64,000 nt of DNA from Gammaproteobacteria bacterium. GTDB lineage: Bacteria > Pseudomonadota > Gammaproteobacteria > Xanthomonadales > Wenzhouxiangellaceae. Location: positions 1-64,000 of the forward strand of contig PXBD01000043.1 in NCBI GenBank assembly GCA_003565625.1, in the 5' to 3' direction. The first letter of the stretch is position 1, and each line of letters opens with the position of its first letter. Under the pieces are notes generated by a model, which was given only the letters and a program-made list of their open reading frames with translations, was not told the DNA's origin and did no database searches. Below are positions 18,211 through 29,440 of this stretch, piece after piece. The translations under genes and the position numbers were made by a program.

Positions 18211-20235
18211 TCAGTTGATCTTCATGCCCGGCTTGGCACCGCTGTCCGGGGACAGCAGCCAGGGCTTGTCGTCCTCGCCGCTGGCGGCCAGCACCATGCC
18301 CTCCGAGACGCCGAAGCGCATCTTGCGCGGAGCCAGATTGGCGACCATCACGGTCAGGCGGCCGACCAGATCGGCCGGGTCGTAGTGGCCGCGGATGCCG
18401 GCAAAGACCTGGCGCGTCGGCCCACCCAGGTCGAGTTCCAGGCGCAACAGTTTGTCGGCGCCGGCGACCTCTTCGGCCGCGCTGATGCGGGCAACGCGTA
18501 AATCAACCGCGGCAAACGCGGGAAAAGCGATTTCGGGGGCCAGGCCCAGCTGCTCTTCGGGGTCCTCGGAGACATCGTCTTCAGACTCCAGGTTGGCGCG
18601 ACTGGCGGTCAGGATGCGCTCGACCTGGTCGGTTTCGACGCGGGTCAGCAGCGGCTTGAATTTCTCAATCCGGTGGCCCAGCAGCGGCTGATGGATACTG
18701 TCGAAGTCGGCCAGCGAGACGTTGAGAAAGGACTCGGCGGCGCGCGCCGTGGCCGGAATCACCGGCGCCAGCCAGGTCATCATCACCCGGAACAGGTTGA
18801 TGCCCTGGGTGCACACCGCCAGCACCTCGTCGGCGCGCCCGTCTTCGCGTGCCATCAGCCACGGTTTGTGCTCATCGATGTAGCGGTTGGCCTCGTCAGC
18901 CAGGGCCATGATGCGACGCACGGCCGCCTGGAAGTTGCGCTGCTCGAAGTCGGCCGCGATGGTCTCGTGGGCAGCGGTGAAGCGCTGGTACAGGGCCGGG
19001 TCGGGCAATTGGTCGGCCAGGCGGCCGGCCCCGAACTTGTGGATGAAGCCGGCCGAACGACTGGCGATATTGATCAGCTTGCCGACCATGTCCGCATTGA
19101 CCCGGGCGCGAAAGTCCTCGAGATTGAGGTCGATATCGGCCAGGCCGGGCCCGAGTTTGGCGGCGAAGTAGTAGCGCAGGTAGTCCGGGTGCAGTTCATC
19201 CAGCCAGGTGCGGGCCTTGATGAAGGTGCCGCGGGATTTCGACATCTTGGCGCCGTTGACGGTCAGAAAACCATGGGCATAGACCCCGGTCGGGCGGCGG
19301 ATGCCGGCGCCTTCGAGCATGGCCGGCCAGAACAGGCAGTGGAAATAGATGATGTCCTTGCCGATAAAATGGTGCATCTCGGTGTCGGTTCCCGGCGCCA
19401 GCCACTCTTCCAGATCCATCCCCTCGCGTGCACAGATCTCGGAAAAACTGCCCAGGTAGCCGACCGGCGCATCCAGCCAGACGTAGAAGTACTTGTCGCT
19501 TTCACCGGGAATGCGAAAGCCGAAATAGGGCGCATCGCGGGTGACGTCCCAGTCGCGCAGGCGTTCGCCGAACCATTCCTGGAGCTTGTTGGCGACTTCT
19601 TCCTGCAGCGCCCCGGAACGCACCCAGTCCGCGAGGCTGTGGCGGAAGGTCTCGAGGCTGACAAACCAGTGATCGGTCTTTTTCATTACCGGCGTCGCGC
19701 CGGAGACCATGGAGCGCGGTTCGACCAGTTCGGTCGGTTCGTAGGTGGCGCCGCAGACCTCGCAGGAGTCGCCGTACTGGTCGGCGGCGCCGCATTTGGG
19801 GCACTGTCCACGGATGAATCGATCGGGTAGAAACATCTCGCGCTGCGGGTCGAAAAACCGCTCGATGGTGCGCGAGTGGACCGCCCCGCTGTCTTTCAGA
19901 CCCTGCCAGATGCGCTCGACCATGGTCTTGTTGGCCTGGCTGTGGGTCGAGGAGAAATTGTCGTGCGACAGGCCGAAGTCAAGAAAATCGCGCTCGTGCT
20001 CGGCGTGCATTTCGCCGATCAGGTCTTCGGGTTTCTTGCCCTGTTTTTCGGCGTGCAGCATGATCGGCGTGCCGTGGGCATCGTCGGCCCAGGCAAACCA
20101 GACCTCGTGCCCGCGGGCGCGCTGGAACCGGGTCCAGATATCGGTCTGGATGTATTCCAGCATGTGGCCGAGGTGAATCGAGCCGTTGGCATAGGGCAGG
20201 GCGGCGGTTACGAGGATGCGGCGCTTGGCGTTCAT
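18211..20235 (-). CDS. metG: Methionyl-tRNA synthetase
   Basis: [22 protein letters not shown], Zn cysteines, [10 protein letters not shown]-terminal tRNA-binding domain. Confidence 0.97.
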   Translation of the reverse strand: MNAKRRILVTAALPYANGSIHLGHMLEYIQTDIWTRFQRARGHEVWFAWADDAHGTPIMLHAEKQGKKPEDLIGEMHAEHERDFLDFGLSHDNFSSTHSQANKTMVERIWQGLKDSGAVHSRTIERFFDPQREMFLPDRFIRGQCPKCGAADQYGDSCEVCGATYEPTELVEPRSMVSGATPVMKKTDHWFVSLETFRHSLADWVRSGALQEEVANKLQEWFGERLRDWDVTRDAPYFGFRIPGESDKYFYVWLDAPVGYLGSFSEICAREGMDLEEWLAPGTDTEMHHFIGKDIIYFHCLFWPAMLEGAGIRRPTGVYAHGFLTVNGAKMSKSRGTFIKARTWLDELHPDYLRYYFAAKLGPGLADIDLNLEDFRARVNADMVGKLINIASRSAGFIHKFGAGRLADQLPDPALYQRFTAAHETIAADFEQRNFQAAVRRIMALADEANRYIDEHKPWLMAREDGRADEVLAVCTQGINLFRVMMTWLAPVIPATARAAESFLNVSLADFDSIHQPLLGHRIEKFKPLLTRVETDQVERILTASRANLESEDDVSEDPEEQLGLAPEIAFPAFAAVDLRVARISAAEEVAGADKLLRLELDLGGPTRQVFAGIRGHYDPADLVGRLTVMVANLAPRKMRFGVSEGMVLAASGEDDKPWLLSPDSGAKPGMKIN

Positions 20236-20331
20236 GGGCGAAATTATCGCATGGCCCCGGCGCTGGCGGTCAGGGCTTGGTAAAATCCCGGACCAATCTT
20301 GTCCCCTTTTCCATCAGAGGTCTTTGCGTTC

Positions 20332-21414
20332 ATGTCCGACGAGCTGCAGTCCCGTCTCCGGCACCTGGTTGCCGCCCTTCACGATCCGCATACCGGCCAG
20401 CCCCTGGGCGATGCCGTGCGCGGCCTGGCGGTGGTCGATGGCAAGGTTGCCGTGGACATCGTGCTCGGTTATCCGGCGGCCGGCTGGGCCGAACGTCTGG
20501 CCCGGGTTGTTCATGACACGCTGGCGGCTGATGAGGCAGTCAGCGCGGTCAAGGTCGATGTCGGTTTCCAGGTCGCCGAGCACTCGGTGCAAGAGGGGCT
20601 GACCCCGGTTCAGGGCGTGCGCAACGTGCTGGCGGTTTCCTCGGGCAAGGGCGGGGTGGGCAAGTCGACGGTGGCGGCCAACCTGGCCCTGGCGCTCCAG
20701 GCCGAGGGGGCCAGCGTCGGCATTCTCGATGCCGATATTTACGGTCCCAGTCAGCCGCGTATGCTGGGTCTCAAAGGAGGGCCGCAGACCACGGATGGGC
20801 AGAAGATTCTGCCCATGGAGGCCCACGGGCTGCAGGCGATGTCGATCGGCGTGCTGGTCAAGCAGGACCAGGCCATGATCTGGCGCGGTCCCATGGCCAC
20901 CCAGGCCCTGCAGCAGATGTTTGCCCACACCTTGTGGCAGGATCTTGACTACCTCATCGTCGATCTGCCGCCGGGCACCGGCGATATCCAGCTGAGTCTT
21001 TCGCAGCAGATTCCGGTGGCCGGCGCGATTGCCGTGACCACGCCGCAGGAAGTGGCCGTTGACGATGTTCGTCGCGCCGCGCTGATGTTCGGCAAGGTCA
21101 AGATCCCGGTGCTCGGGGTGCTGGAAAACATGAGCACGCATATCTGTTCAAACTGCGGGTTTGAAGAGGCGGTGTTCGGCAGTGGCGGTGGTGAGCGCAT
21201 TGCCGCCGAGCTGGGTCTGCCGCTGCTTGGCCAGGTTCCGCTCAACGCCGGGCTGGGACGTTCGACCGACGAAGGCGCGCCGATTGTTGCGGCCGATCCC
21301 GACCATCCGGCTTCGCTGCGCTTTCGCGAGATTGCCCGGCGCACCGCGGCGCTGTTGTCGGTTCAGGCGCGCAACACCTCCGTGCGCATGCCCAAGATCA
21401 AGATTGTCGAATAG
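20332..21414 (+). CDS. apbC: Mrp/ApbC family iron-sulfur cluster carrier ATPase
   Basis: NVLAVSSGKGGVGKSTVAANLALAL, DADIYGPSQPRMLG, ENMSTHICSNCGFEEAVFG. Confidence 0.95.
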   Translation: MSDELQSRLRHLVAALHDPHTGQPLGDAVRGLAVVDGKVAVDIVLGYPAAGWAERLARVVHDTLAADEAVSAVKVDVGFQVAEHSVQEGLTPVQGVRNVLAVSSGKGGVGKSTVAANLALALQAEGASVGILDADIYGPSQPRMLGLKGGPQTTDGQKILPMEAHGLQAMSIGVLVKQDQAMIWRGPMATQALQQMFAHTLWQDLDYLIVDLPPGTGDIQLSLSQQIPVAGAIAVTTPQEVAVDDVRRAALMFGKVKIPVLGVLENMSTHICSNCGFEEAVFGSGGGERIAAELGLPLLGQVPLNAGLGRSTDEGAPIVAADPDHPASLRFREIARRTAALLSVQARNTSVRMPKIKIVE

Positions 21415-21432
21415 CTCTGCGCGGCGCCGCCC

Positions 21433-21999
21433 TCAGGCCTTGGGCAGGGTAACCCCGCGCTGGCCCATGTACTTGCCGGCACGGTCGGCGTACGAGGTCT
21501 CGCACACCTCGTCAGATTCAAGAAACAGGAACTGAGCCACGCCCTCGTTGGCATAAATGCGTGCCGGCAGCGGCGTGGTGTTGGAGAATTCCAGCGTGAC
21601 ATGGCCCTCCCACTCGGGTTCCAGCGGGGTGACGTTGACGATGATGCCGCAGCGTGCATAGGTGGATTTGCCCAGGCAGATGGTCAGGACATTGCGCGGG
21701 ATGCGGAAGTACTCGACCGTTCGCGCCAGGGCGAAGGAGTTGGGCGGAATGATGCAGGTCTCGCCCTTGAAATCGACGAAACTGTTCTCGTCGAAGTGCT
21801 TGGGATCGACGACCGCCGAATTGATGTTGGTGAAGATCTTGAATTCGTCGGCGCAGCGGCCGTCGTAGCCGTAGCTGGAGGTGCCGTAGGAGACCAGCCG
21901 GCGTCCGTCACTGGTGCGAACCTGGCCGGGTTCGAACGGTTCGATCATGCCGTGTTGCTCGGCCATGGTGCGGATCCAGCGGTCGGACTTGATGCTCAC
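21433..21999 (-). CDS. dcd: dCTP deaminase
   Basis: [65 protein letters not shown]. Confidence 0.96.
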   Translation of the reverse strand: MSIKSDRWIRTMAEQHGMIEPFEPGQVRTSDGRRLVSYGTSSYGYDGRCADEFKIFTNINSAVVDPKHFDENSFVDFKGETCIIPPNSFALARTVEYFRIPRNVLTICLGKSTYARCGIIVNVTPLEPEWEGHVTLEFSNTTPLPARIYANEGVAQFLFLESDEVCETSYADRAGKYMGQRGVTLPKA

Positions 22000-22048
22000 A
22001 GGCTTGCTCCGTTGGGAAGAATAAGGGGTTGCTGAGCCAGTGTAAGGC

Positions 22049-23182
22049 TCAGGTCGGCAGCGGCGGCTGCTGAATCAACACAATGCTGGTGGTAAATACC
22101 TGGCCGGCGCGCATGACCTCCACTTCCAGTTCGTGCCCGGGCCGCAGTCGGGCAATGCGCAGCATCAACTCGCGTGCGGTGTCGAAACGGTCGTTGTCGG
22201 CGCTGAGCAGGATATCTCCAGGCTGCAGGCCGGAACTCCAGGCCGGGCCGCCGCGGTGGATGCGGGTAATGCGGGCGCCGGGGCGGGCGCGCTGGTCGGG
22301 TTGGAAAGTGATGCGGACATCGGCCAGCTCCGCCCCCAGCCAGGCCCGACGCACCTGGCCGTATTCGATGATCTGTTCGGCGATCTGGTAGGCCAGCGCG
22401 GCCGGAATGGCAAAGCTGATGCCCTGGGCGCCGATGCCCTGGCTGAGCGAGGCCGAGTTGATTCCGACGACCTCACCGGCCGGGTTGATCAGGGCGCCAC
22501 CGCTGTTGCCGGCATTGATTGCGGCATCGGTCTGGATGAAGTCTTCCAGCGCGGTCAGGTTGAGTTGCCCGCGCCCGGTCGCGCTGACAATGCCCATGGT
22601 CACGGTGTGGCTGAGCCCGAACGCGTTGCCGATGGCCAGGACAACGTCCCCGGCCCGCGGTCGCGCCGCTGAGGTCAGGTCAGCGGCCGGCAGGCTGCCG
22701 GCCTCGATCTTGAGGACCGCCAGGTCCGTGGCCGGATCAGCCCCGACCAGCCTGGCCTCTGCCGTGCGCCCGTCCCACAGGGCAACGACGACATCGTCTA
22801 CCCCGGAAATCACGTGCAGCGTGGTCAGAATCAGGCCGTCTTCGCTGAGGATGACACCCGACCCCAGGCCGCGCCGCGGGCGGGTGATGGGGCGGTCGCC
22901 GTAGAGGGCGTTGAGCAGCGGATCGCTGGGGTTGAGCCCCAGCGGTTCGGTCACCAGGGTGCGCGTATGGATGCTGACAACGCTGCGTGCCGAGCGGTTG
23001 ACGGCATCGGCAAAAGAGTTCGGCGTGGGTGCTGTGGTGGTGTGCTGGAAAGCCGGCAGCCACTCCGGACGGAACCAGACGGTTACGAACGCGGCAGCGA
23101 GACCAATAACGATAAACTGCAGCGTGAAAAGGGTGAGCTTGCGCAAGGTGGCTTCCGAAAAAAAAGGGGGTGGCCGCTGCAC
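22049..23182 (-). CDS. S1C serine protease with PDZ domain (DegS/HtrA-like), N-terminal TM
   Basis: [52 protein letters not shown]-terminal PDZ. Confidence 0.92.
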   Translation of the reverse strand: MQRPPPFFSEATLRKLTLFTLQFIVIGLAAAFVTVWFRPEWLPAFQHTTTAPTPNSFADAVNRSARSVVSIHTRTLVTEPLGLNPSDPLLNALYGDRPITRPRRGLGSGVILSEDGLILTTLHVISGVDDVVVALWDGRTAEARLVGADPATDLAVLKIEAGSLPAADLTSAARPRAGDVVLAIGNAFGLSHTVTMGIVSATGRGQLNLTALEDFIQTDAAINAGNSGGALINPAGEVVGINSASLSQGIGAQGISFAIPAALAYQIAEQIIEYGQVRRAWLGAELADVRITFQPDQRARPGARITRIHRGGPAWSSGLQPGDILLSADNDRFDTARELMLRIARLRPGHELEVEVMRAGQVFTTSIVLIQQPPLPT

Positions 23183-23227
23183 CGGCGGCGGCGCGTGACG
23201 ATCTGTGTTGCCTGCGCTTCAGTATAA

Positions 23228-23257
23228 TTGGTGGTCGGCTTAATTTTTCGCTAAAAT
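23228..23257 (+). promoter_or_regulatory. Candidate sigma70-type promoter for petABC
   Basis: TTGGTG-18 nt-TAAAAT, about 60 bp upstream of petA. Confidence 0.35.
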
Positions 23258-23315
23258 AGTGGATTGTCCGGCGCTTCGGATCGCCGGGCCCAACCCTCAA
23301 GATCGGGAGTGATTC

Positions 23316-23939
23316 ATGTCGGAAACCGAACCGCTTGCTTCTGTCCAGCCGGCACCAGACCAGTCGCGTCGGCGCTTGCTGCTGGCCTCAACTGGCGTCG
23401 TCGGCGCCGTCGGCGTAGGTGCCGCGGCATGGCCCTTCCTGGCTTCGCTTCGTCCCAGCCAGCGGGCGCGCATCATCGGGGCGCCGGTCGAAGTCTTTAT
23501 TGGCAATCTCGAGCCGGGCCAGATGGCCCGGGTCCAGTGGCGCGGGTCGACCATCGGCATCATGCGCCGAACCGAGCGTATGCTGAACGACCTGGAAGGC
23601 CTGGCCGGACGACTGCGCGACCCGGATTCCAACAACGCGGACCAGCAGCCGGAGTATGCGCGCAACCTGTACCGCTCGATCCGGCCTGAAATTCTTGTGC
23701 TCAATATCCACTGCACCCACCTGGGCTGTGTGCCGCAGGTCGTGCCGGAGGTCGGGGCCCAGCCCTTCGACGCCAACTGGCGCGGCGGATTTTTCTGTCC
23801 CTGCCATCGCTCGACTTTCGACCTGGCCGGGCGCGTGTTCAGCGGTGTGCCGGCGGCCAGCAACCTGCTGGTGCCTCCTTACAGTTTCATTGACGACGAT
23901 CACGTGATAATCGGGGTCGATCCCGAAGGAGCAGCTTGA
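23316..23939 (+). CDS. petA: Ubiquinol-cytochrome c reductase, Rieske iron-sulfur subunit
   Basis: Twin-Arg-like N-terminus SRRRLLLAS; CTHLGC and CPCHRS Rieske motifs. Confidence 0.96.
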   Translation: MSETEPLASVQPAPDQSRRRLLLASTGVVGAVGVGAAAWPFLASLRPSQRARIIGAPVEVFIGNLEPGQMARVQWRGSTIGIMRRTERMLNDLEGLAGRLRDPDSNNADQQPEYARNLYRSIRPEILVLNIHCTHLGCVPQVVPEVGAQPFDANWRGGFFCPCHRSTFDLAGRVFSGVPAASNLLVPPYSFIDDDHVIIGVDPEGAA

Positions 23940-23941
23940 TC

Positions 23942-25180
23942 ATGGCAAAAACCGCAGGCACCATCGGTCGGACCGTGGACGCCGTTGACAACTGGGTAAA
24001 CGAGCGCGCCGGCGTCAAGGCTTTCTGGAAACAGCACCTGAGCGAGTACTGGGCGCCGAAAAATTTCAACCTCTGGTACTTTTTCGGGTCGCTTTCGTTG
24101 CTCGTGCTGGTCAACCAGCTGCTGACCGGCATTTTCCTGACCATGCACTACAAGCCGGACGCCGAGTACGCCTTTGCCTCGATCGAGTTCATCATGCGCG
24201 ACGTGGAGTGGGGCTGGCTGATCCGCTACATGCACTCAACCGGCGCCTCGCTGTTTTTCGTGGTGGTCTATCTGCACATGTTCCGGGCCCTGATGTACGG
24301 CTCCTACAAAAAGCCGCGTGAGCTGGTCTGGGTACTTGGTGTGGCCATTTTCCTGGTCCTGATGGCAGAGTCCTTCATGGGCTACGTGCTGCCCTGGGGC
24401 CAGATGTCCTACTGGGGTGCCCAGGTCATCATTTCTCTGTTCGGGGCAGTGCCCATAGTGGGTACCGAACTGGTCGAGTGGATTCGCGGCGACTTTTTCG
24501 TCGCCGACGCGACCCTGAATCGCTTCTTCGCGCTGCACGTGGTGGCCCTGCCGATGGTGCTGCTGCTGCTGGTCGTGCTGCACCTGGCCGCGCTCCACGA
24601 AGTCGGGTCCAACAATCCGGAAGGGGTCGATATCAAGGCCAAGAAGGACGCCCAGGGGCGCCCGCTGGATGCCGTGCCGTTCCATCCGTACTACACGGTC
24701 AAGGATATCTTCGGGGCCGGGGTATTTCTGCTGATTGCCGCCTTCATCATCTTCTTCTGGCCGGAGGGTGGTGGCTACTTCCTGAAGCCGGACAACTTCG
24801 TCATGGCCGATCCCCTGGTGACCCCGGATCACATTCCGCCGGTCTGGTACTTCACTGCCTTTTACGCCATTTTGCAGGCGGTGCCGGACAAGCTGATGGG
24901 CGTGATCCTGATGGGCGCGGCGGTGTTGATCCTGTTTCTGGTGCCCTGGCTGGATCGCAGCCCGGTGCGCTCGCTGCGCTACCGTGGCTGGCCGTCGAAA
25001 ATCGCCCTGGGGTTGTTCGTGATTGCCTTCGTCCGGCTGAGTATGCTGGGTCTGGCCCAGGATGCCAGCATCCTGGAGCTGCGCTTCTGGACCCTGGTGT
25101 ATTTCGCCTTCTTCATTCTGATGCCGATCTGGACCACCTTTGAGAACACCAAGCCCGTACCGGAGCGGATCCCGTCATGA
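23942..25180 (+). CDS. petB: Cytochrome b (bc1 complex)
   Basis: NLWYFFGSLSLLVLVNQLLTGIFLTMHY, ESFMGYVLPWGQMSYWGAQVI, LLVVLHLAALHEVGSNNPEG. Confidence 0.97.
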   Translation: MAKTAGTIGRTVDAVDNWVNERAGVKAFWKQHLSEYWAPKNFNLWYFFGSLSLLVLVNQLLTGIFLTMHYKPDAEYAFASIEFIMRDVEWGWLIRYMHSTGASLFFVVVYLHMFRALMYGSYKKPRELVWVLGVAIFLVLMAESFMGYVLPWGQMSYWGAQVIISLFGAVPIVGTELVEWIRGDFFVADATLNRFFALHVVALPMVLLLLVVLHLAALHEVGSNNPEGVDIKAKKDAQGRPLDAVPFHPYYTVKDIFGAGVFLLIAAFIIFFWPEGGGYFLKPDNFVMADPLVTPDHIPPVWYFTAFYAILQAVPDKLMGVILMGAAVLILFLVPWLDRSPVRSLRYRGWPSKIALGLFVIAFVRLSMLGLAQDASILELRFWTLVYFAFFILMPIWTTFENTKPVPERIPS

Positions 25181-25917
25181 GCACGATGATTCGCAGTCTT
25201 GCTGGCGCGGTCCTGCTGCTGATCGCCGTCCCGGGGCTGGCCGCCAAGGCCGGCAACCTGGACTCGGCCGGGACCAACGTGTTCGACCGCGCATCGCTGC
25301 AGCGCGGGGCCGCCTTGTTCGTCAACTACTGCATGGGCTGCCACTCGATGCAGTACCAGCGCTATCAGCGCGTGGCCGACGACCTGGGCCTCAGCGAGGA
25401 ATTGGTCGAACAAACGCTGCTGCTCGGCGACCAGGAAATTTCCGACTACATGATGTCGTCGATGCCGTACGAAGAGTCGGCCGACTGGTTCGGCAAGGGG
25501 CCGCCGGATCTAACCCTGACCGCGCGGTCGCGCGGCCCGGACTGGATCTATACCTTTCTGCGCGGCTACTACCTGACCGACAACGGCTGGAACAACACGG
25601 TGCTGGAAAACCCGGCCATGCCGCACGTGCTGTGGGACCTGCAGGGTATCCAGCGTGCCCTGACCGAGACGGTTACCGACGACGAGGGCAACTCGGTCAC
25701 GGTCGTCACGGCGCTGGAGCTGGACAGCGCGGGTCGGCTGTCGACAGAAGAATACGACCGAGTTGTTCGAGACATTACCGCCTTCATGGAATATGCGGCC
25801 GAGCCGGCCATTCTCGTGCGGCAGCGCATTGGGGTCTGGGTGCTGTTGTTTCTCGCGGTCTTTACCTTTGTGGCCTACCTGTTGTACGTTGACTACTGGA
25901 AGGACGTGAAAAAGTGA
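25177..25917 (+). CDS. petC: Cytochrome c1 (bc1 complex)
   Basis: NYCMGCHSMQYQRYQRVADDLG haem motif; C-terminal TM; ATGA overlap with petB. Confidence 0.96.
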   Translation: MSTMIRSLAGAVLLLIAVPGLAAKAGNLDSAGTNVFDRASLQRGAALFVNYCMGCHSMQYQRYQRVADDLGLSEELVEQTLLLGDQEISDYMMSSMPYEESADWFGKGPPDLTLTARSRGPDWIYTFLRGYYLTDNGWNNTVLENPAMPHVLWDLQGIQRALTETVTDDEGNSVTVVTALELDSAGRLSTEEYDRVVRDITAFMEYAAEPAILVRQRIGVWVLLFLAVFTFVAYLLYVDYWKDVKK

Positions 25918-25919
25918 AT

Positions 25920-25946
25920 CCGGCGCCACCGCGCCGGGTGCTTTTT
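25920..25946 (+). terminator. Putative intrinsic terminator/attenuator between petC and sspA
   Basis: CCGGCGC-CACC-GCGCCGG then GTGC and TTTTT. Confidence 0.65.
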
Positions 25947-25969
25947 CAGCCCCAAGGAGGGCGACGCGC

Positions 25970-26584
25970 ATGATGGCACTGTATTCGTCCGAGAATTGTC
26001 TGGACTGCCACCGGGTGCGTTTCATCCTGGCCGAAAAGGGGATCAACGTCGAGATCATCCACGTTGAGCAGGATCGGGCCGCCACGGCTGATCTGGCCGA
26101 ACTCAACCCGTACGCCGAGACTCCGACCCTGGTCGACCGTGACATGGTGCTTTACGGCACCTGGGTGGTGGCGGAATATCTCGACGAACGCTATCCGCAT
26201 CCGCCGTTGATGCCGATTGACCCGGTATCGCGCTCGCGCCTGCGCCTGGCCATGTACCGGGTCCACCGCGACTGGGTCGAGGCCGGCGAAACCCTGGAAA
26301 AATCCAGCGGCGCCAAAAAGATCGAGACGACGCGCAAGGCGCTGCGCGAAAGCCTGCTGGCATCCGACGACCTGTTTGGTCTGACCCCCTATCTGCTGCA
26401 CGATGAGTTGTCGCTGGCCGACTGCGCCCTGGTCCCCCTGCTGTGGCGGCTTCCGGCCTACCAGGTCGACCTGGGTCCGCGCCAGATTCCGAACCTCACC
26501 AAATACATGGACCGGATGTTTCGGCGCGGTTCCTTTCAGCGCAGTCTGACCGAGGTCGAACGGGCCCTGCGCGAGAACGATTGA
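25970..26584 (+). CDS. sspA: Stringent starvation protein A (GST-like)
   Basis: GST fold; MMALYSSENCLDCHRVRFILAEKGI; petABC-sspAB synteny. Confidence 0.93.
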   Translation: MMALYSSENCLDCHRVRFILAEKGINVEIIHVEQDRAATADLAELNPYAETPTLVDRDMVLYGTWVVAEYLDERYPHPPLMPIDPVSRSRLRLAMYRVHRDWVEAGETLEKSSGAKKIETTRKALRESLLASDDLFGLTPYLLHDELSLADCALVPLLWRLPAYQVDLGPRQIPNLTKYMDRMFRRGSFQRSLTEVERALREND

Positions 26585-26588
26585 ACCC

Positions 26589-27002
26589 ATGCTGTCGAGT
26601 CGACCCTACCTGCTGCGCGCCGTGCACGAATGGATCGTGGATTCCGGCCTGACTCCGCACCTGGTCGCGGTTGCCGATCACGCCGATCTGCTGGTGCCCG
26701 ACTCGGCCCGGCAGGACGATCGTGTCGTCCTCAACATCAGCCCCAGTGCGGTGCGCGACTTGCTCATCGACGGCGATCTGGTGACCTTCGTGGCCCGTTT
26801 TGGCGGGGTTTCGCAAGCCGTGAGCGTGCCGATGGACGCAGTCCAGGCGATTTACGCGCGCGAGAACGGCCGCGGAATGATGTTTCCCGATGAAGACGAT
26901 GATGGCGCAGGCGACGACTCCGCCGATCCGCCCGCCGATGGGTCTGCCAAAAGCACCGACCAGCCGCGTCGGGCGGGGCCCAACCTGCGCGTGGTCAAGT
27001 AG
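26589..27002 (+). CDS. sspB: ClpXP protease specificity-enhancing factor SspB
   Basis: SSRPYLLRAVHEWIVDSGLTPHLVAVA, VLNISPSAVRDL, FGGVSQAVSVPMDAVQAIYARENG. Confidence 0.95.
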   Translation: MLSSRPYLLRAVHEWIVDSGLTPHLVAVADHADLLVPDSARQDDRVVLNISPSAVRDLLIDGDLVTFVARFGGVSQAVSVPMDAVQAIYARENGRGMMFPDEDDDGAGDDSADPPADGSAKSTDQPRRAGPNLRVVK

Positions 27003-27021
27003 GTTGTAGCCGCGTCGGCCG

Positions 27022-27354
27022 TTACTCGATCAGGCGGCCGCCGTCGCCCAGCTCGGCCGAAATTCCGGCCGGTTTGTTGCCCTCCAGGATCAGCTCGCCC
27101 GAACGTCGGTTGCCGCCGTCGGGGCTGAAGTCGAACCGGTAGCGTCGCCGCCAGCACAGGCGGTCGTTGACCCGGGTGGGCCACATTGCGGCCAGGGTGA
27201 CGGTCTGATCCAGCAGCTGCCAGCCCTGGCGGGCGCAAAAGTTCGACGCGAGCGTGCGCGCAAGATCGCGCGAGCGCATGGCTGAAAGCCACCACAACAC
27301 CCCGGCCGCCAGCACCAGGATGGCTGCAAACGGCGTTTCCAGGCCGCTGTTCAC
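27022..27354 (-). CDS. DUF3301-like small membrane-associated protein
   Basis: N-terminal TM then CARQGWQLLDQTVTLAAMW...RRRYRFDFSPDGGNRRSGELIL. Confidence 0.7.
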   Translation of the reverse strand: MNSGLETPFAAILVLAAGVLWWLSAMRSRDLARTLASNFCARQGWQLLDQTVTLAAMWPTRVNDRLCWRRRYRFDFSPDGGNRRSGELILEGNKPAGISAELGDGGRLIE

Positions 27355-27378
27355 TGACCCGTCACCGTGCGGACATCA

Positions 27379-27903
27379 TCAATCAAGGAGAACGTACACC
27401 GCGCCGGTGCCGCCGTCGTTGGGGCGCGCTGAAGCGAAGGCGCAGACCCGCGCGTGCCGGGCCAGCAGGCTTGCTGCGAGACGCTTGAGCTGTGGTCCAT
27501 CAGGCCCGGAGCGCAGCCCTTTGCCGTGAATGATCTTCACGCAGCTGTGGCCGCCGCGCCGCGCTTCTTCCAGAAAGCTCCGGATCGACGAGGACGCGGC
27601 AGCGACGTTCATCTGGTGGAGGTCGAGTTCATCCTGCACTCGCCAGTGCCCACGGCGCAGGCGCGTGAGCATGCGTTTTTGCAAACCCGGTCGCAGGTAG
27701 CTGATTTCTTCACCGGTTTCGACCTGGCTGAAATCGACCGGCGCCGAGGCCAGTTCCTCCAGCACCATCTGCTCGTCGCGCCGACTTTGCGATGGCACCG
27801 GCCTGGGGGCGGCCGGCCGGCTGCGGTCGCGGTGGCTGCGCACGCGCTTGACCGATCCGACTTCGGCCCGGAATAGTTCACGTTCGTCGTCTGCAATGGT
27901 CAT
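27379..27903 (-). CDS. Smr domain protein
   Basis: ELDLHQMNVAAASSSIRSFLEEARRGGHSCVKIIHGKGLRSG; start MTIADDERELF. Confidence 0.9.
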   Translation of the reverse strand: MTIADDERELFRAEVGSVKRVRSHRDRSRPAAPRPVPSQSRRDEQMVLEELASAPVDFSQVETGEEISYLRPGLQKRMLTRLRRGHWRVQDELDLHQMNVAAASSSIRSFLEEARRGGHSCVKIIHGKGLRSGPDGPQLKRLAASLLARHARVCAFASARPNDGGTGAVYVLLD

Positions 27904-27977
27904 GACATCGGCTCCTGCGATGCTGTCGGACAGCCCCGATTCCATTATAGTGAGCGCTTTCCGAAGACTTTTCGATC

Positions 27978-28778
27978 ATGCATATTCTCATCTCCAATGA
28001 CGACGGGCTGTATGCGCCCGGAATCCGCCTGTTGTCTGCCGGCCTGGCCGACCACTGTGACCGCGTGACCGTGGTGGCACCCGACCGCGACCGCTCCGGC
28101 GCCAGCAACTCGCTGACCCTGGACAGCCCGATTCGGGTGGATCAGCAAGAAGACGGGCGCTACAAGGTCTACGGTACCCCCACCGACTGCGTCCACCTGG
28201 CCATTACCGGCCTGCTGGAGCAGGAGCCTGACATGGTGGTCTCCGGGATCAACGCCGGCGCCAACCTCGGCGATGACGTGCTGTATTCCGGCACCGTGGC
28301 CGCGGCCATGGAAGGCCGCTTCCTTGGCCTGCCGGCCATGGCGGTCTCGCTGGTCTATGATTTCGGCAGCGAGGGACCGCGGCATTACGCCACGGCCGCC
28401 CAGGCCGCCGGAATTTTGATGCGCCAGCTGCTGGCCGAGCCGCTGCCGGCCGACACCATCCTCAACGTCAACGTGCCTGACCTGCCCTGGGAGGAAATTT
28501 GCGGTTTCGAGACCACGCGTCTGGGCCACCGCCATTGTTCGGGCGACGTCATCCCGATCGAGGATCCCCGCGGGCGCCCGTTCTTCTGGGTCGGCCCACC
28601 GGGCAGCGACAAGGATAACGGGCCGGGAACCGACTTCCACGCGGTGCGCAACGGCTATGTATCAGTGACCCCGATTCACGTCGACCTGACGCGCTACCAG
28701 GCTCTGGAGCAGGTCAGTCACTGGATCGAGACCCTCAATCACGGAGTCTCGGCCGCCCGGGAAGCCGCCGGAGGCTGA
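27978..28778 (+). CDS. surE: 5'/3'-nucleotidase SurE
   Basis: [62 protein letters not shown]. Confidence 0.97.
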   Translation: MHILISNDDGLYAPGIRLLSAGLADHCDRVTVVAPDRDRSGASNSLTLDSPIRVDQQEDGRYKVYGTPTDCVHLAITGLLEQEPDMVVSGINAGANLGDDVLYSGTVAAAMEGRFLGLPAMAVSLVYDFGSEGPRHYATAAQAAGILMRQLLAEPLPADTILNVNVPDLPWEEICGFETTRLGHRHCSGDVIPIEDPRGRPFFWVGPPGSDKDNGPGTDFHAVRNGYVSVTPIHVDLTRYQALEQVSHWIETLNHGVSAAREAAGG

Positions 28779-28780
28779 AC

Positions 28781-29440
28781 TTGGCAGGCATCGGCCATAG
28801 CGAGATCGGGATGACCTCTGCGGCCACCCGACGCCGGCTGGTGCGGCGCCTGGCAGACAAGGGGATTGCCCATCCTGCGGTATTGGCCGCGCTGGCCCAG
28901 GTGCCGCGCCATCGTTTCGTCGACGAAGCCCTGTCGTCGCGTGCCTATGAAGATTCGGCCCTGCCGATCGGGCGCGGGCAGACGATCTCGCAGCCTTACG
29001 TGGTCGCCTTGATGACCGAGGCCATTCTTACCGGGCGGGCGCTGGGAAAAGTCCTGGAAATCGGTACAGGATCGGGCTACCAGGCGGCGGTGCTGGCCCA
29101 GCTGGCCGAGCGGGTGTTTACCACCGAACGGGTCGGCGAGCTGCTGCGCACCGCCCGCCAGCGCTTTCACGAGCTGGGTTTGCACAATATCTACACGCGC
29201 CACGCCGATGGTCTCGGGGGCTGGCCGGGGCAGGCGCCGTTCGACGCCATCGTGGTGACCGCCGGCGGCACGATTCCGGCTGGGTTGTTTGAACAACTGG
29301 GCGAGGGCGGGGTGCTCGTGGCGCCGGAGCAGCAAGGCCAGCAGCAGGTCCTGATTCGCGTTGTTCGAAGAGATGATGAATTCCAGCGTGAGCCGCTCGG
29401 TGCGGTCAGTTTCGTGCCCCTGCGGCCGGGTGTGGAATGA
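28781..29440 (+). CDS. pcm: Protein-L-isoaspartate O-methyltransferase
   Basis: PRHRFVDEALSSRAYEDSALPIGRGQTISQPYVVALMTE, LEIGTGSGYQAAVLAQL; TTG at 28781 or ATG at 28811 as start. Confidence 0.93.
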   Translation: MAGIGHSEIGMTSAATRRRLVRRLADKGIAHPAVLAALAQVPRHRFVDEALSSRAYEDSALPIGRGQTISQPYVVALMTEAILTGRALGKVLEIGTGSGYQAAVLAQLAERVFTTERVGELLRTARQRFHELGLHNIYTRHADGLGGWPGQAPFDAIVVTAGGTIPAGLFEQLGEGGVLVAPEQQGQQQVLIRVVRRDDEFQREPLGAVSFVPLRPGVE

